Source of the DNA: Luteibacter sp. UNCMF331Sha3.1
Lineage (GTDB): Bacteria; Pseudomonadota; Gammaproteobacteria; Xanthomonadales; Rhodanobacteraceae
Direction: 5' to 3'
NCBI RefSeq assembly: GCF_900109915.1
Contig: NZ_FOBU01000001.1
Location: forward strand, 118,083 to 182,082
Length of the DNA stretch: 64,000 nucleotides
Shown: piece after piece, positions 18,046 to 28,718 of the stretch
Layout of the letters: each line of letters begins with the position of its first letter
Position numbering within the stretch: the stretch's first letter is position 1
The notes under the pieces: generated by a model
What the model saw: only the letters and a program-made list of their open reading frames with translations
Told to the model about the DNA's origin: nothing
The model's database searches: none
Position numbers and translations under genes: made by a program

Positions 18046-18924
18046 ATGGCAAAGAGCGAATCCACCATCCTGGTCGTCGGGGCCGCGGGAAAATTCGCGG
18101 GACTGGTCGTTCCCGAGCTGGTCGGGCGTGGCGCCACCGTGCGCGCGCTCGTTCGCGATGAGGCGAAAGCTTCGCTCGCCCGATCGATGGGCGCGAGTGA
18201 AATCGCCATCGGCGATCTGGGGGATGCCGACAGCCTGGTCGACGCCTGCCGGGGTGTGGGAGGCGTCTTCCATATTGGCCCCGCGTTCGTCGCGAACGAA
18301 GCCGCGATGGGCGTGTCACTCGTCGAAGCCGCGGAACGCAGCGGCGTCACGAAGTTCGTGTTCTCCTCCGTCATCCAGCCGACCAACATTGCCCTGGAAA
18401 ACCATGCGAGCAAGATTCCCGTCGAGGACGCGCTTTATTCGTCCCGACTGGTCTATACGGTTCTGCATTCCGCGAATCTCATGCAGAACATCGGCCTCGC
18501 ATGGCCTGCGATCGTCCGCGACGGTCGCTTCGGCGAACCGTTTCCCAGCGAGAGCCGGGTAGCGCGCGTGGACTATCGCGATGTCGCGGAACTTGCCGCG
18601 GTCGCCCTCACCGGCGAGCGGCTGGACTACGCCACGCTGGAACTGGCAGCGGGAATGTACAGCCGGCATGACATCGTCGCCGCCATCGCCGACGTCCTTG
18701 GGCGCCCCATCGAAGCGTTCGCACCCGCGTTCGACGACTGGGTGCGGGCAGCCCGCCCGCCTTACGACGAACGCCAGCTACGCATGCTCGAGCGCGTCTT
18801 CCATCACTACGCCAGCTGTGGGCTCGGCGGAAACAGCCTGACGCTGACCGCCGCACTGGGTCGCGAGCCGCGCTCGCTGCGGGATTACGTGCGGGATCTG
18901 GCCGGCACGGGCCGTGCTGCCTGA
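18046..18924 (+). CDS. NmrA-like NAD(P)-binding protein
   Basis: A 292-residue Rossmann protein with the motif VVGAAGKFAG at residues 10-20, where the first Gly-rich loop matches NmrA/HSCARG-type atypical SDRs. A GAAGAGG ribosome site favours this ATG over the longer frame. Related proteins are NAD(P) sensors or quinone reductases (QOR2-like). The 273 bp upstream contain no further gene. It converges on the cytolysin-like gene. Confidence 0.82.
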   Translation: MAKSESTILVVGAAGKFAGLVVPELVGRGATVRALVRDEAKASLARSMGASEIAIGDLGDADSLVDACRGVGGVFHIGPAFVANEAAMGVSLVEAAERSGVTKFVFSSVIQPTNIALENHASKIPVEDALYSSRLVYTVLHSANLMQNIGLAWPAIVRDGRFGEPFPSESRVARVDYRDVAELAAVALTGERLDYATLELAAGMYSRHDIVAAIADVLGRPIEAFAPAFDDWVRAARPPYDERQLRMLERVFHHYASCGLGGNSLTLTAALGREPRSLRDYVRDLAGTGRAA

Positions 18925-18936
18925 TGCACCAGAAGA

Positions 18937-18965
18937 CGGACGAGCGCCTCGGCGACGCTCGTCCG
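18937..18965. terminator. Bidirectional hairpin between convergent genes
   Basis: Perfect 10-bp arms CGGACGAGCG/CGCTCGTCCG with a 9-nt loop. It lies 13 bp after one stop codon and 6 bp from the other. No T run, so intrinsic termination is uncertain. Confidence 0.6.
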
Positions 18966-18970
18966 GCAGC

Positions 18971-20911
18971 TCACAGCTCGGGCGTCAGCCCCGCGCGCAA
19001 CACCACCACGCTCCAGCGCTGCTCCGGGCCGACGGCGCCGTAGCTTCGTTCCCAGCTCGCCGGCACCAGTCCGGCGGCCGTATTGAACGGCGCCGGGATC
19101 AATTCGCCGGCCACGGGCGCACGTGGGTAACCCGACCAGGGGGGCAGGATCGCGTTGTGCGGGTTCGATGGCGTGTCTTCGAAACGACCCGCCGCATCCA
19201 CCCGCAGCGTTCCGCCATCGACGAAGAGGCGATGGCGTCCATCGTCGAACCGGCTGTGCAGACGATCGGCGCGCCATTCCCAGCGCTGATCGTTGCCCAG
19301 CGTGCAACGCCCGACGGTAAGGCGATCGCGTGCCGGGTCGGCGGTCAGGCAGAGCCCGCTCGACCGATTGACGTAGCGGCTTTCGCTGTCGAGACCCCAC
19401 ATCTGCGTGCGGCTGGATGGATCGCACGTCGCGATCGAGACGTTGTCGCCGGTCTGCGCGAGGCACCCGCCGTTTCCGAACGCGGAGCGAACGAGCACGG
19501 TGATCTCGCGCGTCAGGAAGGGATGCGACATGTCGAGCACGTAGCGTTTCTTCACCGACACCGGCACGGTGGCATCCGAGGAACGCCAGTTGCTGCGATC
19601 CCACCACCACTTCTTTTCGTTGAGTTCGTAACCGCCTTCGATCTCGACGGTCGCCATGCCCTCGTAGCTTCCGGGCAATTCCCACACGGACCAGGTATCG
19701 AAGGTCGCGCTCCGCATCATCGGCGTCATCCGCGCCTCGGTGAGCTTCACGCTGTCCGCCCGCACGTTGTCCAGCAGGACGTTCTCGAGCTTCGGCGCGA
19801 TCCGTGCCTCCCATTGCGCCGCCTGCCCCGCGTCGACCGGCCTCGCCAGCATGGAATAGTCCGTGAAACTGTACCGGATCGTCTCGGTCGTTTCGTTCTG
19901 GTAGCTGAAAGAAAGATTGAACGGCAGTTTCGCGGCAAGACCGGCGTCCGGCTGTCCATCCGCCGACGCGCCCTCGCCCGTCCCGCCGCCGATGTTGATG
20001 CTGCGCCGCTTCACCTGTTCGTAGTCGATCGACGTGCGCCCGTCGCTCTCGGGCAGGCTGTCCACCATCTGCGGCTGCACACCGTCGGCGCTCACGCGAT
20101 GACTGACCCGGTAGACCCATGGCAGATAGGCGGCCGAGAGGTTCACCGCCGGTCTCATGTCGTGACCCGCAAAAATACCGGCGTTCTTCGGTGTGATGAT
20201 CGGCCACGCGTGCACGTGGATTTCCTTGTCGTCTTCGGTGCGGGTGCTGGTGCGCAGCACCTTGATCACGGCACGACCGGTGATGTCGTCGGTCCCCGTG
20301 TCGATCAGGCCTTCGTGAAAGGTGACCATCGGGAGGCCGCTGGCCTGGGGGGTGTCGTTTGCGATCGCGTCGGCTTCGACCGATGGGCGGAACGACATCG
20401 CCGCGGACGCGGCCCGACGCGACCACCGCGGCGACCAGTGCGCCTCCGGAGCCGTATTCCCGAGCACCGCGACCTCGCCGTCGCTCTGGCGCACGTACAA
20501 CGTGTCGCCTCCGGGCGGGGCGATGCCGAAGACACGGGCGACGTCGGCGCGGGAGTCGTCGTCGACGCAGACGAAGACCGGCACGCCCCGGTCGAACAGG
20601 TGCATCAACATGGGGCGCGCGGCGAGGGTGACGAGATCGCGCGCCGCCACGACGGCGATCGCGCGTGCGGCCGGATCGGCGAAGCGCTCGATATCCGGCG
20701 CCGACAGCGCGGCGCCGTCGACGATCGGCGAGACATGCGCCGCGAGATCGCCCGCGTGCTCGATGTGCGACGGGTCGCCGAACACCAGAAGCGTATTCGG
20801 CGGTTCGGCGGGCGCGTCGCCGCGCGATGCGAGAGCCTGGCCCGCGGCGCCCAGCAGGAGCGCGCCGAGAGCGGTGACGAGGGTTCGACGGGTGAAAGCG
20901 TGGGGGGACAT
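18971..20911 (-). CDS. Secreted beta-pore-forming toxin, Vibrio cholerae cytolysin family, with beta-trefoil lectin domain
   Basis: A 646-residue exported protein. Residues 1-28 form a signal with an arginine pair (FTRRTLV), possibly Tat. Residues 38-160 resemble the cytolysin pro-domain, 250-470 the leukocidin-type core with the membrane-stem region at about 296-355, and 476-640 a ricin-type beta-trefoil. Trefoil cysteines C483/C496 and C521/C536 and the QRWEW motif (542-546) match those of V. cholerae cytolysin (HlyA) as I recall it; so does the VDWDHPVF-like segment LDMSHPFL. The C-terminal beta-prism lectin of V. cholerae cytolysin is absent. Expected role: binding of glycans on target membranes and pore formation. 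GGAG precedes the ATG. Confidence 0.82.
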   Translation of the reverse strand: MSPHAFTRRTLVTALGALLLGAAGQALASRGDAPAEPPNTLLVFGDPSHIEHAGDLAAHVSPIVDGAALSAPDIERFADPAARAIAVVAARDLVTLAARPMLMHLFDRGVPVFVCVDDDSRADVARVFGIAPPGGDTLYVRQSDGEVAVLGNTAPEAHWSPRWSRRAASAAMSFRPSVEADAIANDTPQASGLPMVTFHEGLIDTGTDDITGRAVIKVLRTSTRTEDDKEIHVHAWPIITPKNAGIFAGHDMRPAVNLSAAYLPWVYRVSHRVSADGVQPQMVDSLPESDGRTSIDYEQVKRRSINIGGGTGEGASADGQPDAGLAAKLPFNLSFSYQNETTETIRYSFTDYSMLARPVDAGQAAQWEARIAPKLENVLLDNVRADSVKLTEARMTPMMRSATFDTWSVWELPGSYEGMATVEIEGGYELNEKKWWWDRSNWRSSDATVPVSVKKRYVLDMSHPFLTREITVLVRSAFGNGGCLAQTGDNVSIATCDPSSRTQMWGLDSESRYVNRSSGLCLTADPARDRLTVGRCTLGNDQRWEWRADRLHSRFDDGRHRLFVDGGTLRVDAAGRFEDTPSNPHNAILPPWSGYPRAPVAGELIPAPFNTAAGLVPASWERSYGAVGPEQRWSVVVLRAGLTPEL

Positions 20912-21204
20912 GGACGTTCTCCGTGTGGGGTCCGGGGTCCACGCTAGGCGCCGCCGTCCGCGCCGCGGTGAGAACAATCTCATCATCCTGGGATCGGCCG
21001 CTCGTGGCGTTCACGCACGTTCGGTGCCGTTCAGCACCGTATCGCAGCAATTGCGTAATCCCCTCCAGACCGGACGGGCCATCCCGGTCACTCCCTGCCA
21101 CCGTCGGCCTACGGTCCGAAGAGGGCTCGCCTGCCATCCGGGCAGGTCGGAACGGCCTCCCGGCAGCCGCGATCGCATGTCATCCCCGCCCGCCCGGACG
21201 CCTG
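20912..21204. other. Non-coding gap upstream of the glycine riboswitch
   Basis: About 290 bp between the cytolysin-like gene and the gcvP leader. I see no convincing gene or repeat here. It should hold the promoter of the minus-strand toxin gene, but no clear -35/-10 pair stands out. Confidence 0.5.
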
Positions 21205-21210
21205 TATAAT
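21205..21210 (+). promoter_or_regulatory. Candidate -10 element of gcvP
   Basis: Perfect TATAAT, about 15 bp upstream of the first riboswitch aptamer. A matching -35 is not evident. Confidence 0.5.
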
Positions 21211-21225
21211 CGGTCGGGTAACGCC

Positions 21226-21391
21226 CGGTGGGAGAAGCGGAAGGACCCGCTGCCGAAGACGCAACGCCCGTAATCGCTCAGGCTCCCATACCACCGCGCG
21301 GTCATCACTCTGGAGAGACCGGTTCGATCCGGCGCCGAAGGTGCAAGAGGCTCGCCGCCTCCAAACTCTCAGGCAAAAGGACAGAGGGGCG
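21226..21391 (+). promoter_or_regulatory. Tandem glycine riboswitch (two aptamers)
   Basis: Aptamer 1 (about 21226-21296) contains GGGAGAAGCGG, GCCGAAGACGCAA and CTCAGGC. Aptamer 2 (about 21306-21391) contains GGAGAGACC, GCCGAAGGTGCAAGAGGC and CTCTCAGGCAAAAGGACAGA. The short linker and the conserved cores are the hallmark of the cooperative gcvT-type riboswitch. It ends about 45 bp before the gcvP start, so it controls glycine breakdown. Confidence 0.95.
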
Positions 21392-21436
21392 CCCCACGTG
21401 CCGGCACGGCACGGTCTTTGCGGATGCCTCCAAGCC

Positions 21437-24307
<2,871 letters not shown>

Positions 24308-24331
24308 GCCCTCCTGAAAGCCTGACCCCAG

Positions 24332-24363
24332 AAGCCGCCCGGTTCCGCCGGGCGGCTTTTTTT
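24332..24363 (+). terminator. Rho-independent terminator of gcvP
   Basis: 11-bp stem AAGCCGCCCGG/CCGGGCGGCTT with a 5-nt loop and a run of seven T. It abuts the next palindrome by one base. Confidence 0.95.
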
Positions 24364-24430
24364 GTGGGAGCGGCCTTGGCCGCGATGGGTGCTTGCCGCA
24401 AGCACCCATCGCGGCCAAGGCCGCTCCCAC
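24364..24430. repeat. REP-like palindrome, GCGGCCTTGGCCGC variant, copy 4
   Basis: Perfect 31-bp arms (24364-24394 and 24400-24430) and a 5-nt loop. It keeps the outer GTGGGAGC box and the inner GGTGCTT of the other copies but has a different middle. Confidence 0.9.
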
Positions 24431-24589
24431 CAACAACGGCTAGCCCCGCCAGCGGGAACAGCCGTACGTCACGAGGGTAGCTTTCTCCAACCCACCCATA
24501 CGCCGCCGAATCCACCCCCGGGGCGTTTGGCATAAACTTCCCCTCCTGACCGCCCCGTAGTCCGTGGCGGCATTGATCGAGGTGAAAGC

Positions 24590-25255
24590 ATGAGCCAGGA
24601 AACCCCCAGCGACGACAGCCTCATCGGGCTGTTGAAGGGCGTCGAAGACTTCAGCCAGAACGTCTTCCCCGAAACGCAGGAACTCTTCAGCGAGCTGGCA
24701 GAAGGCCAGAGCCCGCATACGCTCTTCATCACCTGCGCCGACTCGCGCGTGGTGCCGGAGATGATCACGCAGACGCAGCCGGGCGAACTCTTCGTCTGCC
24801 GCAACATCGGCAACATCGTGCCGGGTTACGGCGAGATGCTTGGCGGCGTGTCCGCCGTGGTCGAGTTCGCGGTCGCGGTGCTTCGCGTCCGTCAGGTGGT
24901 CATCTGCGGTCACAGCGATTGCGGCGCCATGAAGGGCCTGCTCAACCCCGAGTCCACGAAAGACCTGCCGACCGTGACGGCATGGCTGCGCAACGCCGAG
25001 GCCGCGAAGAGCGCCGTGTTCGCGCGCAAGCTCGAAGGCGCCGATGCGATGGCGGCGGTCATCCAGGAGAACGTGCGCCTGCAGCTCGCGCACCTGCGCA
25101 CGCATCCGGCGGTCGCCGCGGCGCGCGCCAACAACGCGATCACACTGCAGGGCTGGGTGTACGACATCGGCAACGGCACGGTATCCGTCCTCGACCAGGC
25201 AAGCGATCGCTTCGTGGCGCTGGCGGAAGCCATCGGGCGCAAGAACGCCGGATGA
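24590..25255 (+). CDS. Beta-class carbonic anhydrase (paired with bestrophin)
   Basis: Second CO2/bicarbonate enzyme of the window, 221 residues. Zinc ligands are C49 (CADSRV), H108 and C111 (GHSDCGAM), with D51/R53 as catalytic dyad. A GAGGTGAAAGC ribosome site precedes the ATG. The stop codon overlaps the start of the bestrophin gene (ATGA), which implies the two are made together. It is the first gene after the gcvP terminator, and its own promoter should lie between 24431 and 24589. Confidence 0.95.
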   Translation: MSQETPSDDSLIGLLKGVEDFSQNVFPETQELFSELAEGQSPHTLFITCADSRVVPEMITQTQPGELFVCRNIGNIVPGYGEMLGGVSAVVEFAVAVLRVRQVVICGHSDCGAMKGLLNPESTKDLPTVTAWLRNAEAAKSAVFARKLEGADAMAAVIQENVRLQLAHLRTHPAVAAARANNAITLQGWVYDIGNGTVSVLDQASDRFVALAEAIGRKNAG

Positions 25256-26127
25256 TCGTCCCCGGGCGCGCCCACCTCGGACACATCCTGCGCTACGTCG
25301 GCCGGCCGTTGATCTGGCTGCTGGGCTGGGACATCGCGGTGACCGCGCTCTGGTACACCGTCGATCCGGACTGGATCGAATTCCCCGCCCTGCCCCTCAC
25401 GCTGCTCGGTTCCGCCGTCGCCGTGTATCTCAGCTTCCGCAACACCACCGCGTACGCGCGCTGGTGGGAAGCGCGCACGCTGTGGGGCGCGATGGTGAAC
25501 GCCTCGCGCACGCTCGCCCGCGAGGCGCTCACGCTGCTGGGCGACCGCGCGGTCGCCGTGACGGTCGCCCACCGGCAGATCGCCTTCGTGCACGCCCTGC
25601 GCCTGCACCTGCGCCGTCAGGCGCCGTGGGACGAACTGGCGCACCGCCTCCCGACCGACGAACTGTCGTCGCTGCGCGAGGTGGCGAACGTGCCCAACGC
25701 CATCCACGCGCGTACCGCGACGCTCATCGCCGACGCGCGGCCGGACCCGATCCTGCTCACCACGCTCGCGCGCACGCTGTCCGACATCACCAACGCGCAG
25801 GGTGGCATGGAGCGGATCAAGAACACGCCGCTGCCCCAGCAGTACGCGACCTATCCCGCGATCTTCACGCACGGCTTCTGCCTGCTGCTGCCGCTCGGAC
25901 TCGTCGAGACCCTGGGCCTCTACACGCCGCTGGGCTCCACGGTGGCCGGGTTCCTGTTCCTCGCGTTGCTGCAGATCGGCAACGACATCCAGAATCCCTT
26001 CGAGAACCTCGAAGACGACGTGCCGCTCACCACGCTCACGCGGGCGATCGAGATCGACCTGCGCGACGCGCTCGGCGAGAAACACGGGCTGGAGCCCGTG
26101 AAGCCGGTGAACGGCATTCTCTGGTAG
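25252..26127 (+). CDS. Bestrophin-family (YneE/RFP-TM) anion channel
   Basis: A 291-residue membrane protein of the bestrophin family, expected to form a pentameric anion channel. Hydrophobic segments are near the N-terminus and at about 200-245, and the conserved region RNTTAYARWWEAR resembles the family's RNxxAY..WW motif. Bestrophins conduct chloride and bicarbonate. Translational coupling to a carbonic anhydrase suggests the natural ion is bicarbonate. The ATG at 25252 overlaps the preceding stop. Function of most bacterial members is not established, so the substrate is inference. Confidence 0.85.
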   Translation: MIVPGRAHLGHILRYVGRPLIWLLGWDIAVTALWYTVDPDWIEFPALPLTLLGSAVAVYLSFRNTTAYARWWEARTLWGAMVNASRTLAREALTLLGDRAVAVTVAHRQIAFVHALRLHLRRQAPWDELAHRLPTDELSSLREVANVPNAIHARTATLIADARPDPILLTTLARTLSDITNAQGGMERIKNTPLPQQYATYPAIFTHGFCLLLPLGLVETLGLYTPLGSTVAGFLFLALLQIGNDIQNPFENLEDDVPLTTLTRAIEIDLRDALGEKHGLEPVKPVNGILW

Positions 26128-26217
26128 CCGTCACACCGACCATGACCCATGGCACGGGACATCCCGTCTCCATCGGATTTCAATCGAGATAAATCCCGGT
26201 TCCACGGAGAATGCCTC

Positions 26218-28620
26218 TTGCGCGTGTTTCGACCGATCGCCCTCGCCGCCGCCCTGGTTCCCGCCCTCGCCGCCGCTTCGTCCGGCCCCGCCGAGCTCGT
26301 CAACCCGCTGATCGGCACGACGAACGGAGGTAACGTCTTCCCGGGCGCGGTGGTGCCGTTCGGCATGCTGCAGTTCAGTCCCGAAGCCTCGCCGCTACCG
26401 GGGAAGAAAGCGCCGATCGCCGCGCCGGGCGGCTACGAATACCGCGCGGACGCCATCCGCGGCTTCAGCCTCACCAATGTCGAAGGCTGGGGTTGCGCCG
26501 GTGCCTCGGGCGACATTCCGCTGATGCCCATCACCGAAGACGTGGTCGCCTCGCCGTCGACCGACTTCCGCCATGCGTACGCGTCGACGTTCTCGCACGC
26601 GAACGAAACCGCGAAGGCCGGCCACTATCGCGTCGCGCTCGATAACGGCGTGACCGTGGACCTGACCGCCGCGCTGCATTCGGGCGCGGCGCGTTTCGCC
26701 TTCCCCGCCGGCAAGCCGGCCAACGTCCTCGTCCGTGCGTCCGATTCCGAAGTGGGCTCGGAGCACGCGAGCGTCACGGTCGACAAGGCGAACCGGCGCG
26801 TCAGCGGCGAGGTCACGAGCGGCAACTTCTGCGGCTACATCAACGAAGCGGATCGTCGCAGCTATTACACGCTGTACTTCGTCGCCGAATTCGACCAGCC
26901 TTTCGCGTCGACCGGCGCGTGGCAGGACACCACGGTCACGCGCGGGGGCACGAAGGCGCAGGGCGGCACGGGCTACGGTCCGAAGGGCTTCCCGGAAGCC
27001 GGCAAGGGCGCCGGCGCCTGGGTCGGCTTCGCGAAGGGCACGGGCGCGGTGAACGTACGCGTCGGCATTTCGTATGTCAGCGCCGCGAACGCGCAGGCCA
27101 ACCTCGACGCGGAGAACCCGAAGGGCACCACGTTCGAAGCGCTGCGCGACAAGGCGGTCGCCGCGTGGAACGATCGCCTTTCGCACATCGACATCGAAGG
27201 CGGCACGCCCGACCAGCGCACCGTGTTCTATACCGCGCTGTACCACTCGCTGATGCACCCGAACGTCTTCAGCGACGTGAACGGCGAATACCGCGGCTTC
27301 GACAACAAGGTCCATCGCGTCACGGGTACGCAGAAAGCGCAGTACGCCAACTTCTCCGGCTGGGACGTCTATCGCTCGCAGCTGCCGCTCGTGGCGTGGC
27401 TGGAACCGAAGACCGCGAGCGACATCGCGCAGAGCCTGTACAACCAGGCGCAACAGAACGGCGGCGTGTGGGATCGCTGGACGCACAACAACGGCGGCAC
27501 GCACGTGATGAACGGCGATCCGGCCGCACCGTCGGTCGCCGGCGTCTACGCGTTCGGCGCGCGCGACTTCGACGCGAAGGGCGCCCTCGCCTCCCTGGTG
27601 CACGCGGCGGACAACCCGACCGCGCTGGACACGTCGCACGATGGGTGCGAAGTGGAATGCGTCGGCCAGCGTCCCGGTCTCGACGCATGGCTGAAGCTGC
27701 ACTACATCCCGGTCGGCGCACCCGCCTGGGGGCCTGCCGCCGACACGCTCGAAACCGTCGCCGCGGAATTCGGCATCAGTGCGCTCGCGCAGCGCCTTGG
27801 CGATACCGCCACGTCGAAGCGTTTCCTTGGCCGCGCGCAGTACTGGCGCAACCTGTTCGATCCGAAAGCCACCGCGGAAGGCGGCTACATCCGCAACCGC
27901 AACGCGGACGGCAGCTGGGCGCTCGTGAAGGACGACGACGATAAGGAAGCCCACGCGTTCACGCCGTCGACCGGCGACGGCTTCGTCGAAGGCAGCGCCG
28001 CGCAGTACGTGTGGATGGTACCGTTCAACGTCGGCGGACTCTTCGATGCGATGGGCGGTCGCGACAAGGCGCGGAAACGTCTCGACGCGTTCTTCTACCA
28101 GCCCGACGGCGCGTTCGCGGTCACGAAGTCCGGCCCGCTGCACGCCGAACTCGACAACGAACCGTCCATCGGCACGCCCTGGCTCTACAACTACGCCGGC
28201 CAGCCGTGGAAGACGCAGGAACTCGTGCGCCGCGTGCTCGACACCATCTGGCTCAACGCGCCGAACGGCATCCCGGGCAACGACGACCTCGGCGAGATGT
28301 CGTCGTGGTACGTGTTCGCGTCGCTGGGTATCTACCCCGCCATTCCGGGCCGCGCGGAACTGGTGGTCGGCAGCCCGCTGTTCACGCGTGCCGTGATCCA
28401 TCGCGAGCACGGCGACGTGACCATCGAGGCACCCAACGCCGGGGCCGGCAAGCCGTACGTCACGGCGCTGAAGATCGACGGCAAGACGTCGGCACGCTCA
28501 TGGCTGCCGGAAGACTTCGCACTGAAGGGTGGCAAGCTGGAGTTCGATCTTTCTGACAAGCCGAACAAGGCATGGGCGAGCAAGGCGGAAGACGCACCGC
28601 CGTCGTTCGACGCGCGGTAA
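26218..28620 (+). CDS. GH92 exo-alpha-mannosidase, secreted
   Basis: Calcium-dependent exo-acting alpha-mannosidase, 800 residues, with a signal peptide (cleavage near ALAAA). Family motifs are NPLIGTTNGGNVFPGAV, YHSLMHPNVFSD, THNNGGTHVMNGD, EGSAAQYVWMVP and LDNEPSIGTPWLYNYAGQP. The start is a TTG at 26218 with GGAGA 7 nt upstream; a GTG two codons further in is an alternative, and the ATG at 26211 is out of frame. The gene stands apart from the glycan locus at 34.9-42.4 kb but may act on the same mannose-rich oligosaccharides. Confidence 0.9.
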   Translation: MRVFRPIALAAALVPALAAASSGPAELVNPLIGTTNGGNVFPGAVVPFGMLQFSPEASPLPGKKAPIAAPGGYEYRADAIRGFSLTNVEGWGCAGASGDIPLMPITEDVVASPSTDFRHAYASTFSHANETAKAGHYRVALDNGVTVDLTAALHSGAARFAFPAGKPANVLVRASDSEVGSEHASVTVDKANRRVSGEVTSGNFCGYINEADRRSYYTLYFVAEFDQPFASTGAWQDTTVTRGGTKAQGGTGYGPKGFPEAGKGAGAWVGFAKGTGAVNVRVGISYVSAANAQANLDAENPKGTTFEALRDKAVAAWNDRLSHIDIEGGTPDQRTVFYTALYHSLMHPNVFSDVNGEYRGFDNKVHRVTGTQKAQYANFSGWDVYRSQLPLVAWLEPKTASDIAQSLYNQAQQNGGVWDRWTHNNGGTHVMNGDPAAPSVAGVYAFGARDFDAKGALASLVHAADNPTALDTSHDGCEVECVGQRPGLDAWLKLHYIPVGAPAWGPAADTLETVAAEFGISALAQRLGDTATSKRFLGRAQYWRNLFDPKATAEGGYIRNRNADGSWALVKDDDDKEAHAFTPSTGDGFVEGSAAQYVWMVPFNVGGLFDAMGGRDKARKRLDAFFYQPDGAFAVTKSGPLHAELDNEPSIGTPWLYNYAGQPWKTQELVRRVLDTIWLNAPNGIPGNDDLGEMSSWYVFASLGIYPAIPGRAELVVGSPLFTRAVIHREHGDVTIEAPNAGAGKPYVTALKIDGKTSARSWLPEDFALKGGKLEFDLSDKPNKAWASKAEDAPPSFDAR

Positions 28621-28642
28621 GGCCCCGATAGCAGGCCTCTCT

Positions 28643-28711
28643 GGTGGGAGCCAGCCTGCTGGCGAAGGGTGCTCGCGGTAAGCGCCCTTCGCCAGCGGCC
28701 TGGCTCCCACC
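28643..28711. repeat. REP-like palindrome, long form, copy 5
   Basis: 69 bp, same form as 11216-11284 with a few changes in the right arm (GCGCCC, CGGCC). It separates the convergent GH92 and copper ATPase genes. Confidence 0.88.
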
Positions 28712-28718
28712 GGCACCG

